Source: Plantago elongata
Lineage: Eukaryota > Streptophyta > Magnoliopsida > Lamiales > Plantaginaceae
NCBI GenBank assembly: GCA_036897095.1
Contig: JAYMSP010000706.1
Span: 1 to 43,346, forward strand
Length of the DNA stretch: 43,346 nucleotides
Direction of reading: 5' to 3'
Below are positions 28,961 to 40,036 of this stretch, in pieces. The notes below the pieces were generated by a model, which was not told the DNA's origin, made no database searches, and saw nothing but the letters and a program-made list of their open reading frames with translations. A program made the position numbers and the translations under genes. The number at the start of each line of letters is the position of its first letter. The first letter of the stretch is position 1.

Positions 28961-29839
28961 GTAGTCTAAGCATATGATTGGTTCAAAGACTCTTCACAGT
29001 TACTTTTTCAAAAGAATATTAAAGAAGAAGGTAATATTACAAAAGTAAAAACATTGAAATGGCAATATTTATAATCTTGTGTTACATTTTGAATGATGCA
29101 CACTATATATTATGAAAGGATTATTCATATTTTATCTTTATGCTGGAAGAAAAGGTAGGATGACAAAAGTAATGGTGGAATTAAAATATTATATTTATCT
29201 ATTTGGCACAATATTTACTCAAATATTATTGTCATTTAATTTTCACAAATGAATAATAATTGCGCCTTCCTTATTTTTTTCTATAGGAGTCTTTTTAAAC
29301 TCCAACAATGTTTTATAAGTTTAATTGTTCCGGGACATTATGCGCATTTTTTTTATTACAATTAATGCGAAGTTTCGATGCAGTTGTTATGTTGGCCTGA
29401 AAAGCATAATGTGATATGTCAAATTTGAAAATATGTTGTGGCGCAAAATGAATTTATTTTGGTAGTTGTACACGTGGCATGTGTGGAAAGAAAATATCAT
29501 GACTATTTGTTTCAACATCATAATATATACTTGAATAATGACGTAAATTGCTTTTGACGTAGCTAGGAATATATGATTGATGCGCTATGAAATTGTTAAA
29601 ATATATAGTAGCTCGTATTTTTCATGTCTTGATGCAACGTGATCAATTTAATGTAAGGCAATTGGTTTTGTAGTAATTCGTAGATAATATTTGAAGTACA
29701 ACTTGAAAGAAAGAGTTATGCATGTCGTGTAATTCAAATGCTATTTGTTAGGTCTATAAAACAAACTAGTGTATAGTGTAATTATAGTGGTAATCATATA
29801 AACACAATATTACCTCAAATTAACGTGTGTGTACTCAGT

Positions 29840-29898
29840 ATGTATGTATGTATGTATGTTTATTTGTATGTATGCATGCATGTACGTACGTACGTATT
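29840..29898 (+). repeat. Compound microsatellite (TATG)(CATG)(TACG)
   Basis: Consecutive tatg, catg and tacg four-base repeats, interrupted by tttatt. It lies in copy B of the segmental duplication and is absent from the equivalent place in copy A. Confidence 0.8.
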
Positions 29899-30340
29899 AA
29901 TTAATTATATTTTCTCAATTCAAATATAAGAACTTCCTATGTTATACATTTTAACAAACTTTGAGTTTAAATTATACTTGAAAAGGATACGAACTTTGTC
30001 CGAATGGTGTGGTGTTGAAGATGGTTAATGTACTTTAGTCTCTACAATGGCATGTAATTTTGGTTGTGATTGTTTTGGTCTGGATTGGCATGTATTAGGC
30101 TCTGTCAAACTTTCTTTTGGTAGGTTCTTGGCATATATCTTATGCCGTGAATCTCTCTTTCGTCGTAACAATATATTAACTTCTACAAAAAAAGGGCTTT
30201 AAGAAGTTATATATTATAGGCACACATGTAGTATATAGTATAGTATAATTAATGTGAAGATCCATCAATTACGATTTTTACGTTCCAAACTAACGCTTCC
30301 GGACCTAATTTTATGAATATCAACATTTGTCACTATATAA

Positions 30341-31182
30341 TGACGGAACATTTCTGTCACTAAATTTTGTCATTATTTGGCAGTTTTCTTGTAGTGTTAA
30401 ATTTCTATTTCAAAATAGAAACGTTTATCGAACTTAGAAATGTTCGACAACTTTTTGTTTATTTTTTTACTTCAATTTTGATAGTTAACTACGTGTTTCC
30501 TACCAATTCATCATTGCACGTTCCCAAAACGGATATTATCGGGTTGGGTCAATTGGGGAATTGACACTTGTTAGCATTCCACCCCCCCTCTCCTTTTAGG
30601 GCCTATCCGAAAGATAACCCAATACTTCTTTCATGCCATTCAGGAAAAGCATATCTTTTTCTTAACAATGTTTTGTCATTTGAATCAATATCGTTCCGTT
30701 TGAAATTGTAATCCGATCGATTCATTAAAAAGATTCGATTATACCCATTATAGAAACTATATCGAATTTGAATCGGATTACGAATAACAAACACTTACAG
30801 ATTACGATAAACAAACATCTTATAAGTACTACTATACTCCTTTTATTCCCCCTTTTGTCTTTGTTTCTGGATAGACTACGAAGACTTTTGGCTATTATTG
30901 TTCCAACTTTGAGTCAGATTGTAATAAAAAAGGCAGGTAAAAATAATTAATCTCTCTTTTCTTGACTATTACTTCAGCATGGAAGTAGAATATGCAAAAT
31001 CTCACCAAATGAACAAAGTCAATGACAAAAAGAAGAAATTAAAGCTTCATTCCACTCTATGCATAGTTTCACTACGCCAAGAAATCGGCTTTCTAATAAT
31101 TTAACCTTACAAAAACCATTGATAGTGTAAATAATAGCCAAGATTTACCGTGCCGTTGAGGTTCAATGTATACCAACACTCA
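30341..31182. other. Intergenic region before chitinase 1
   Basis: No gene is seen. A short inverted pair, gtaatccgat near 30708 and atcggattac near 30773, brackets an AT-rich core and may be a degraded small element. A C-run follows at about 30580-30590. The proximal promoter of the chitinase gene occupies the end. Confidence 0.4.
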
Positions 31183-31190
31183 TATAAAAA
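31183..31190 (+). promoter_or_regulatory. TATA box of chitinase 1
   Basis: TATAAAAA lies 63 bp upstream of the ATG at 31253. It falls downstream of the more distal in-frame ATG at 31166, so that ATG would be outside the transcript. This supports 31253 as the start. Confidence 0.6.
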
Positions 31191-31252
31191 CATGCCCTTT
31201 TCCATTCCATGCTATCATCAATCGGACTAAGCTTCATTACAATCCTAAAAGC

Positions 31253-32591
31253 ATGGCTGGATCAAGAAACCTTTCACTCATTCTAGCCCTGATGATCCTG
31301 TCTTTCTCCTTCCCGAACACAGCCCTCTCGTCTCCCCGTGGCATCAAAGGCGCGTACTGGCAATCCTGGCAGGCTACATCCATCCCTCCGTCAACTATCC
31401 CGACGGCTTACTTCACTCATGTATTTTACGCATTTCTTCTAATCGACGCCACCACATTCCAAGTCCTTGTCACGCAACCTGACGACCAATGGATGGGAAA
31501 TTTCAGTTCTACGCTCCATTCAGCTGCACCCCCTGCTAAGGCCATACTTTCCATTGGTGGAGCAGGGGCAGCTCCTGGTACGTTCTCGACCATGGCTAGC
31601 ACGTCTACCAACAGGGCTGCGTTCATCCAGTCAACGATTGAGACAGCACGGAAGTATGGATTTGATGGAGTTGACCTTGACTGGGAGTTCCCTGCCAATG
31701 CACAAGACATGTCGAACCTTGCATTACTATACAAAGAGTGGCGTTCTGCTATCAACAAAGATGCGACTTCTTCAAGCAAGCCACGTCTGCTCTTATCATC
31801 TGCTGTTTACTTTTCTTCCGATTTCATCATGCCCGGAACCGTTTCTCGGAGCTATCCAGGAGATGCTATCAGGAGTTTTGTTGATTTTGTTAGTCCAATG
31901 TGCTTTGATTATCACGGAAGCTGGGAGCCTACGGTGACAGGAGCTCAGGCCGCGCTTTATGATAAGACTAGCAATGTGAGCACGAGCTTCGGGATATCGA
32001 TGTGGAAGAAAGACGGTGTTCCAGGGAAGCAGGTTGTCATGGGAATGCCTGTTTATGGGAGAACCTGGCAGCTCAAGGGCCCGAATCAACATGGAATCGG
32101 TGCTCCAGCCGTGGGAACTGGCCCTGGTGGAGGGGTGTTGATATACTCGGCTATATTAGGATTCAACTCAGCCAACAATGCCACCGTAGTTTTTGATGAT
32201 GCGACAGTGTCAATGTATTCATACTCCGGCACTAATTGGATAGGATACGATGATGTAACATCGATTCAGCAGAAGATCAAGTATGCTAAAGCACAAGGTC
32301 TTGGAGGGTACTTCTTTTGGGCACTTGGTTTTGATAGCAACTGGGAAATTGCCAAAGCAGGTATGTATTGACACTTTACACTCCCTTAAGATGTTTCGAT
32401 TATTCTGTTATCATTGTGAGCTTCACTAGAATTTGTTGATACTAAAAGGATCCTGCGAATCTCTCAAAAGTCAAGAAATTGGGAGGATTGACAGAGCAGA
32501 TTTTCTGTTGTCTTGTTCTTTGTGATTAAAGCTTAATACTCTATATTTGTTTTGCATTGCAGCTTCAACGGCTTGGGACGCAGACAATTAA
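31253..32591 (+). CDS. Class V chitinase, glycoside hydrolase family 18 (chitinase 1)
   Basis: Secreted enzyme of the GH18 class V family, which hydrolyses chitin and its oligomers and often acts in defence. Two exons: 31253-32360 and 32563-32591 (phase 1), 378 aa, the usual length. Residues 1-26 form a signal peptide (basic start, hydrophobic LILALMILSFSF, then ALSS). The start at 31253 is preferred over 31166 because only it gives a proper signal peptide and it follows the TATA box. The catalytic motif DGVDLDWE is intact at about 138-145, with Glu145 as proton donor. Other family landmarks are SIGGAGAAPG (about 100-109), MPVYGRTW and GGYFFWALG near the end. Possible N-glycosylation sites are NFSS, NVST and NNAT. 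The last exon adds only ASTAWDADN. Chitinase 2 (36481-37813) is a paralogue with the same intron. Lectin-like activity cannot be excluded. Confidence 0.93.
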
Positions 32592-33008
32592 TGCATGCTG
32601 ATGCAATGAAGAACATCCATATATACCTGTTATGTATTATTAATGGTCTATCTATATTTGTTCAGTTTCTGTTACTTGTTCAGGTTAAAATATGATTGAG
32701 AGAGTATGTTTGAATAATATTGTGTGTTCCTTTACCAGTTACGCCTGTTCTATTGCGCGCTACAACTTACGTACTGATCTTCACGTGTAGCAGATCCTCT
32801 ACACCCACTTTCTGATATAGTTTCGCTGCAGAACAAATTTCCACACTAGGATAATTGGTTTTAAAATGGGTGAAACTTAACAGAAACACAACTGCAGTTC
32901 ATATGTTATTACATGAATCTTAGCTGAATTTAACTTGTGAATAACCAATTGGACTAGTTAACACCAGTTGCAGGATAAAATCATGCAGCTAGAACTTAAT
33001 AAGAGTTG
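32592..33008. other. Spacer between chitinase 1 and the RLK relic
   Basis: It holds the presumed chitinase 3' UTR and AT-rich DNA. I see no coding sequence. Confidence 0.5.
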
Positions 33009-35703
33009 CTAGGTTCTCAGACCTTGAAGAAGCCGGGTTCTAATTTTCTTCAATGAAGCATTGGCATCTTTAATGCTAATCCTGTCATGAGGTGACTCGG
33101 AAGAGCACTGCAGAGCCAATTTCAGGACAGAATGTAGGCAGTTCACCTTCAGAGTTGTCCATGCTTCATTTCTTGTACCAGGTTGCGATTGATAATGTAA
33201 AGAATCGAACAAGTCATAGAATCCCTCACCCAACTCGACAAGCTTGAGTTTTCTGCAAACATTTCATCAGTTGGCTTCTTCCCCGTAAGAACTTTCATCA
33301 ATGTAATGCCATAACTATACACATCACATCTGACTGACACACGGCCATCCGTTCCAAACTCTGAAACGGACAAAGTGATCAATTAAATTTCTTGAAAATT
33401 ATATAGATATGAAGATGAAATTAATCTATACTGACCCGGTGCCATGTAACCGAGAGTAGCAAGTGTGATAGTCTGCGTTGTGGTTTCACCGTCGCCTAGT
33501 AACTTTGCCAAACCAAAATCACAGACGTGTCCGACCATATCTTCATCTAGCAATATGTTACTTGGCTTCAGATCACAATGAACTATAGGCACTGAGTAAC
33601 CATAATGGAGATATTCTAGAGCTGCTGCTACATCAATCATTATGCTTATCATCTGAACTAAATCCAGTGAACAATTTTCTGAATACAACAACTTTTCAAG
33701 GCTTCTAGGCATGTAGTCAAGTATCAGGGCCTTGAACTCCTTGTTCGAGCAAGAGCCTATGACTTTGCAAAGATTTCTGTGGCTGTAAAGGTTTTCCACG
33801 GGCTAACAGAGGAGGAGTTTGATAGTTTTGAAGTAATAATGCTGTCATGTTAAATATAGACATTGGAATGGTACCACCAAAATTGTTCAAACCCAAAGCC
33901 ATTTCCTCTAAATTGATGAGATTTCCTATCTCATTAGGAATTACACTTAGTGAACATTGAGGATGACACGCTGTGAGTGCTTCAACAGGATATAAATATT
34001 GCAAATGAACGTAGTTTGACAAGTTTGCAAGATGAAACTTACCTGTCAGGTGATTCCAAGCAACACACAACTGCCGGAGAAGCATTGAGTTCCCAATCTG
34101 TGCTGGTAAAACTCCACTCAATTCGTTATTAGTCAGAAACAGAACACGGAGTGATGAGCATTCACACAATTGTGTAGGAAACGGACCATAAAGATTGTTC
34201 TCATGGAAGTAAGCCTCTTGAAGCTGTCTAAGATGGAAACACATATCTGATGGAAGCATGCCAGATAGATTGTTTCGCTCGATATTAATAAATTGCAATG
34301 AAGAAATATTAAAAGCTGTTGGTCTGAAACCAGTAAATTGATTGTTCGGCATTTCCAGTTCCCTGAGTAGTGTCATGTTACTCAATTCACCAGGTATTTC
34401 ACCTGTTATAAATGTGTATAAACAAACTTCAGGTAGTTAGTCAGTTGTTAACTACACAGGTGCTAAAATGGAAACTTTTCATTTCAAGTCTGCATGCTAT
34501 CTTTCACGTTTAAGCAACAACACGTTCCGTCGCAGAAGTGATAATTATAGAAATATCAGTGATAAATATGATTGAAAATTACTGAAACTGGTATATCACA
34601 GGATCTAGTAACAGCAAATGGTCTAGATCTATATTTTCATACATGAATAGACCATGACAAAAACATCCTTTTTATACTATATACATTGTTTATCTAGCAA
34701 TTGAGTACATAAATCACATCCAACTTGATAAGAATAAGTGCCAATACTAGATCGATTAATACCTGATAAGCTGTTGTCACCAAGATATAATGTGTCAAGC
34801 CTCCTCAGATTCCCAATGCCTTTTGGAATAAATCCACTAAAGTGATTGTATGATAATGCTAAGGCCTGAAGTTGAGAACAATTTGACAAGCTTATTGGGA
34901 TTTCTCCATAAAGGTCATTAGCAGAAAGTGAAAGCACTTGAAGCCTCAAATATCGTCCAGTGCACAAAATTTTGAGGAAGATTTCCCTGTAAACTGTTTC
35001 TCTAGCAGTTCAAGATCTTCCAATGCTGAGATGTTGAAGAGCGACGATGGTATAGAACCAGCAATTTGGTTGCGAGTTAATCTAAGTGTCTTCAGGTTGA
35101 TAAGATGTCCCATCTCTTCAGGAATACTCCCTTGTAGAGCATTGAATGAGAGGTCAAGATCTTCCGGATTCGACATGTTAGAGAGCAGTGGGATGTGTCC
35201 ACTGAAACTATTATTCCTGAGAGACAAGATGAGAAGTTTGGATAGGAGACCAAGCGATGAAGGAATATCACCACTGAGCCTGTTGAAATTAAAATTCAAG
35301 AACCCTTAGTCGCCCCAGTCGAGCCAACTCCTGAGGCATGTTGCCGTACAAATTGTTTCTGCTCAAGTTTAGGGAAGCAAGAAATGAGAGGTTCCCTATC
35401 TGTGGTGGCAGGATTCCGGTAAGATTCATCAAAGAAAGATCTAAACCGTTTACTCTTTGGTGGCGAGAACCACAAGTTACTCCAATCCAGGTGCAAATAG
35501 AGGTTGAAGTTGCACTATCTGACCAGTTCACCGACAAATTATGTGATGGATCGAGACTAAAATGGGATTCCAGGGATAGAAGTGTGGAAATGATCAGTAG
35601 TGATATTTGTTAATGTTGCCATAGTCCATAAACCAGGCATAACGAGTGCGAAGAACAGTAGAGTTGGAAATGGAAGAAACAAGTAGTGAACTTGTCCTGC
35701 CAT
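33009..35703 (-). pseudogene. LRR-XII-type receptor-like kinase pseudogene (non-RD)
   Basis: The remnant resembles FLS2/EFR/Xa21-type immune receptors. Order on the minus strand: ATG at 35703 with a hydrophobic signal-like segment (LLFFALVMPGL); N-terminal cap with CTWIGVTC; LRRs in several frames down to about 33840 (LDLSLMNLTGILPPQIGNLS, LSGDIPSSLGLL, GSIPEEMGHL); then kinase from about 33799. Frame breaks lie near 35590, 35290, 34965 and 33140. A plausible intron spans 34403-34762. LRRs run directly into HRNLCKVIGSCSN, so later LRRs, the membrane helix and the kinase N-lobe (glycine loop and VAIK lysine) are missing. The C-lobe keeps HCDLKPSN (no Arg before Asp, hence non-RD), DFG, GYMAPE across a 75-bp intron (33361-33435), and the C-terminal LALQCSSESPHDR. 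It cannot encode an active receptor. Confidence 0.85.
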
Positions 35704-36480
35704 CAGTCTTCGTAGTATGTAAGAAGATTATCATTGCAAATGAGTGCCTTCTACTACATATGGTGTCCTGCCAAGCAATACTACCATGGGCATATCTTTT
35801 CCAAGTCAATAAATTAGACTTTTACATGGAAATGGCCAAACAGATTATCACCTAATTACGACCAAAATGAATTGTTTAAGTGATGGAGTAATGCTAAACC
35901 GTTCACATTAAAGGCAAATTTCATCTTTGGCACAAGAACTGCAAAGAAACTAAATAAAAATGGATAAAGAATTGTGCAGAGTAAAATTTTGACTCTTGAG
36001 TTTCCAATATGATCTCATTCCAGAAAAGGTCAAAATAAACATAGAGACTTTCAATTTAGACATAATTTGTTTGCTAGCTGTTTAGATGTTTGTTTAGTTG
36101 ATGTTCTTCTGCGAATCTGTCACTTGTTCAGGACTTCAGGTTCGGTCGTTCAGAACTTCAGATATGTTTGATCATATGTTCGCATCTAAATATTACTAAA
36201 TTCAGACTGTTTATGCACTGAAATGTTCAAGTACATTAGGTATCTATGGACCTGAACAACTGTTCATGGTTCAACCAATCGAAGAAATCAGAAATAGACT
36301 AAAACAAGAACTTGACAACAACAACAGGCTTAATGTGAACTGTGAAGCATAGAGAACATCATGATTTCTAAACTTGTCTTGATCACTTGATGAATGCTCA
36401 ACATCATTTCCATGCCTAACCACAATCACATATCACAAGTTCACAACCACTTCAGCTGAACAGCAACATTGCTCTTTCTG
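35704..36480. other. Spacer between RLK relic and chitinase 2
   Basis: Presumed former promoter of the RLK relic and the 3' flank of chitinase 2. No supported gene; a few phrases such as ttcagg and gttcagaacttcag repeat near 36110-36170 without clear structure. Confidence 0.45.
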
Positions 36481-37813
36481 TTAGCAAGACCACAACTTTG
36501 AAGCTGCAAAAATGAACACGAGAACCGCAATCATGGATTAAACACTGGTTTATAATTATAAGTATGTTTCAAGATACTGAAAGATTAAAAACAAAAGATT
36601 TCGTTCAAAGTCGTCGAAAATGAAAAGTTATCTAAAATTCTAAATCTGGATGAACTGAAAACATAATTGACATATGAGAGGGGAACTAATTACCTGTTTT
36701 AGAAATCTTCCCCTTGTAATCACCATGAATGGCCCAAAAGAAGTACCCGCGAAGCCCGAGGGCCCGAGCATACGCAATCTTGGCCGTCACCGTCTTGACA
36801 TCATCATACCCGATCCAGATATCTCCAGATACCGAATAGGCAGAAACAGTAACCAAGTCATGAACCTCCTTGGCCTTATTATCCCTGTTGTACTGAACCA
36901 CCTCAGCATAAGTCAGTACTCCAGACCTTTCGGGCCCAGGCCCGACGTCTATCGCAGCCGCACCAACACCGTGGACTGCAGGGTCCCTCAACCGCCACGT
37001 CCGCCCGTATAACGGCAGACCCATGATCACCTTGCTTCTTGGAACCCCGGCCCGAATCCACGACCCAAGCCCGAAGCTCGTGCTGATGTTGCTGTTAATC
37101 GGGTTGAACAGTGCAGCCTGTGCTCCTGTGGCACTTGTATCCCACCCGCCGTAGTAGTCGTAGTTCATCACGTTGATCCAGTCGAGATTTTTAGTGATCG
37201 ATGCTGAGGGGTAAGCGCGTGGGGCTCCGGATAGGAATGTGTCGGCAGAGTAGTACGTGGCGGCGGTTAGGAGAAGAGGCGGCCGGTTTCTGGCGGTAGC
37301 CTCCTTTTGAACCTCCACGCGCCACTCATTTAATAGGTGGTCCAAGTTTAACATGTCATCAGGTGTTTGAGGAAATTCCCAGTCCAGGTCGATTCCGTCG
37401 AATCCGAACTTTCGGGCGACTTCGATGCTCGAATGGACAAAACTCGCCCGGTTGGACCGGCTTGAGGCGAGGCGGGAAAAGAGATCGGGCCCTTCGGTCG
37501 CACCACCAACCGAGAAAAGCGTCTTAACCGGTGGCCTCATTGTATGAAGAGTTGAGGTGAAGTTCACAAGCTCGATAGCTTGTGTTAGGTCTATGGTGAA
37601 CTTGAAAGTTACGTTGCTCGGGGTGAGAAATGCATAGTAGATGTGAGTGTAGACTCTAGTGTTGATGGTGGATGGATCGACGGCCACCCAGGAGGCGTAA
37701 TAGCCGCCTTTGATGGCCTGAGAATCAGGTGAATGAGAAGCCATTGATGAGGATAAAGTGAGCAGTATGAGTGCTATTGAATAGGTGATCAAGGTTTTAT
37801 GTTCTCCTGCCAT
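36481..37813 (-). CDS. Class V chitinase, glycoside hydrolase family 18 (chitinase 2)
   Basis: Second secreted GH18 chitinase, convergent with chitinase 1 and flanking the RLK relic. Exons on the minus strand are 37813-36694 and 36503-36481 (phase 1), 380 aa. A signal peptide is visible at residues 1-25 (LITYSIALILLTLSSS). The catalytic motif DGIDLDWE is intact at about 139-146 with Glu146. Other landmarks are FSVGGATEGPD (about 100-110), MNYDYYGGWD, MGLPLYGRTW and RGYFFWAIHGD. The last exon adds only ASKLWSC before the stop, matching the position and phase of the small exon in chitinase 1, so it is probably real though too short to be an ORF by itself. Sequence differs considerably from chitinase 1, so the duplication is old. 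It looks functional. TATA box at about 37866-37873. Confidence 0.92.
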
Positions 37814-37865
37814 TTTATGACAGTATTGTGAACTGAAGTTGACATATGGAAGCCTCGTTGATTAG

Positions 37866-37873
37866 TATATATA
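37866..37873 (-). promoter_or_regulatory. TATA box of chitinase 2
   Basis: TATATATA on the minus strand, 53 bp upstream of the ATG at 37813. The spacing fits a short plant leader. Confidence 0.5.
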
Positions 37874-38559
37874 AGGGAAAGGAATTGACCCTTTGGCCTT
37901 TGCCATCTATATTTTGACAATTCCGAGTCACAGGATTTACAAATTCCCGACAAAGTTCCGATGTATAAAAGTATTTTTCAATCTAGATAACAGTTAACTC
38001 GACTGCAAAAATATACTCGTTACTTATAATATTGTCTAGTTTGTAACGTTTTGTTTAGCCAGAAACGAATTGGTGAGATTCTGAGGGTGGGTAGTAAGTA
38101 GGGTCATTGATGAAATTTTCGTTTTGGCTGAAAAGGTCAAGAAAAATTCATCTAGAGTGGAATGAAAAATGAAGGAAAAGTTGAGTAGTTCTTGAAAGTT
38201 TTAGTTTCTCCAGAATTAATAAAGCCGTCCATTTATTTACATTAATGATATAGGATTGGACCATGTCAAATTTCATTAATAGTGGCTCCACTAAAATCCA
38301 TAAATTAAGCTACATGTGGAGTTTTCTACCTAGATTTTAGTACTGAAATCTCCATTCATGTCAATTTCATGTCTACTCTATGTTTTCTCAAATGAGGTGT
38401 TTGAACTTTGAATCATTTTTCTTATTTTAAGGTTCGTGTCAGAATTTAACTTCTAAGAGGGGAAATTTAGAATTTTAAAATTTTCGGATCGAAATAATTA
38501 TTTAACATTTTAATTATGTTTCAAATAAAGTTGAGATGTTTTGAAATTGGAACTTCAGA

Positions 38560-39157
38560 ATTTAGGCAGGATCGAACAGAATTTCGAGATCCCAAATAAA
38601 TATTCATCATCCAATTCAAATGTTGAGTTGCTTTCTATTAAATAAATATATGCAATATAATACGTTTGATTTAAAATTATAAACATCATCATACATGTAA
38701 TTTCACTATAATTAAATTAATAAGAAAATTAAAGACTAAATTTACTTCTAAAGTCAAATATCCATGATTGATTTAAAAATTAAAGTGCAAACATTTAATT
38801 CCAATCTAAAACTATTGTAATATATCAAAATAGATTAATAAATCATTCTATTGTACTATATCAAAATAGATTAATAATCATTCAATTCTACTTATAGAGT
38901 ATAATAATTTCACTATTTAATTCTACTTATAAACTTCACACTAACAATATATATACATACATACATAAATAAAATTTCATTCGGGATCCCGAACTCCAAT
39001 GGAGATGTAAAATCAATCTCAATCCCGTTCCGAAATTTAATATGAAAATTCGGGATTTATTCCAAACGGAATCGGGATTTTCGGGATCGAAAATTTCAAG
39101 AAAAACTATTTTGGATTGGAATTTTTCCAATATCCCATCCCAAACGCCCACTCCTAA
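38560..39157. mobile_element. Possible degraded hAT-like element
   Basis: The right end, read on the minus strand, starts taggagtgggcgtttggga, similar to hAT termini, and is followed by clustered cccgaa/ttcggga subterminal motifs at about 38980-39100. A possible left end at about 38563 (taggcaggatcgaaca) is only weakly similar and target duplications are not convincing. This is a tentative call. Confidence 0.35.
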
Positions 39158-39957
39158 CTTCTACAGTATATGTATTCTATTATATCGATCTCATCATCTC
39201 ATACTTTAAATGAAAAGTGTACTTTTCCACTCCGTTTGGATAAATCATGATTTCAAATTCCCTAACAAAGAGCACAAAATTAATGAGGTTATGGTCCAGC
39301 TCTATAATTTTTTTAATAAAATGCTTATTACGTAAATGTGATGTTTTTTAAATAAGTTAGTTGGTTTGATAAACTAATCAAATTAATTTGGTGAAAAAAA
39401 AAAAATTACCTCACTAATTATTAATTAACTAATTATTTGTTCATGTATTTGGATGTTCTATTTGACTCTTTATGTGTGTCCTGATGACTTGTGTCCATAG
39501 ACTGCGTTCCTTACAATTATTTATGGGATCAGCCAATCACCTAGCTAATTATCCTAATCACGAGATTAGATATCTATAGCCCCAATGATTAGAGATTATA
39601 AAGATTTGGAAGAATTATCCCAGGATTAATTTATAATGAAAGACTCATAAATAATTATTTTGGCTAGTTTCATTTTCTTGAAATATTTATCCTAATCCGA
39701 GGGACTCAGCCCCACTATTACCATGTAATGTATACAAAGTGCAATATTAATGATGTATGGTTTCAACGGGACAAACGAAGAGGTAAAAATAGGCAGAATT
39801 AATTCTGTCTAAAATCGACTATCGATTCAATACATATTAGCTAACACATCTTCGTATAAATGGTACGGGAGAAAGTAACCAATGACCCATTTTTATAGGG
39901 TGATAGCTCATGTTATATGACATTTACGGTTTGTCATACTGTTGAAGTGGCTATTTT

Positions 39958-40036
39958 CCCACTCAAATCGAATATTTTGTACAAAAGAAAAAGTTCAACT
40001 TTAATTGAAAAAGTCCATTCAAATTCTATCCTAGTC
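39958..40036 (+). repeat. Dispersed repeat, copy 2 (partner at 6092-6169)
   Basis: Same orientation as the copy behind the H+-ATPase gene. It shares an identical 20-base left block and the caaattctatcc right block. Confidence 0.55.

Larger units (their letters stand above)
28130..30340. repeat. Segmental duplication, copy B
   Basis: Partner of 25010-26920 in direct orientation (landmarks given there). It carries paralogue B. Relative to copy A it has an extra block at about 29996-30203 and a complex tatg/catg/tacg microsatellite at 29840-29898. Confidence 0.8.

Noticed and set aside
31166-31252. N-terminal extension of chitinase 1 by 29 residues
   Set aside because: The upstream ATG precedes the TATA box and would bury the signal peptide.
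31253-37813. Chitinase-receptor kinase fusion like tobacco CHRK1
   Set aside because: The kinase relic belongs to an LRR receptor on its own strand with its own signal peptide, and both chitinases have separate stops; there is no fusion.
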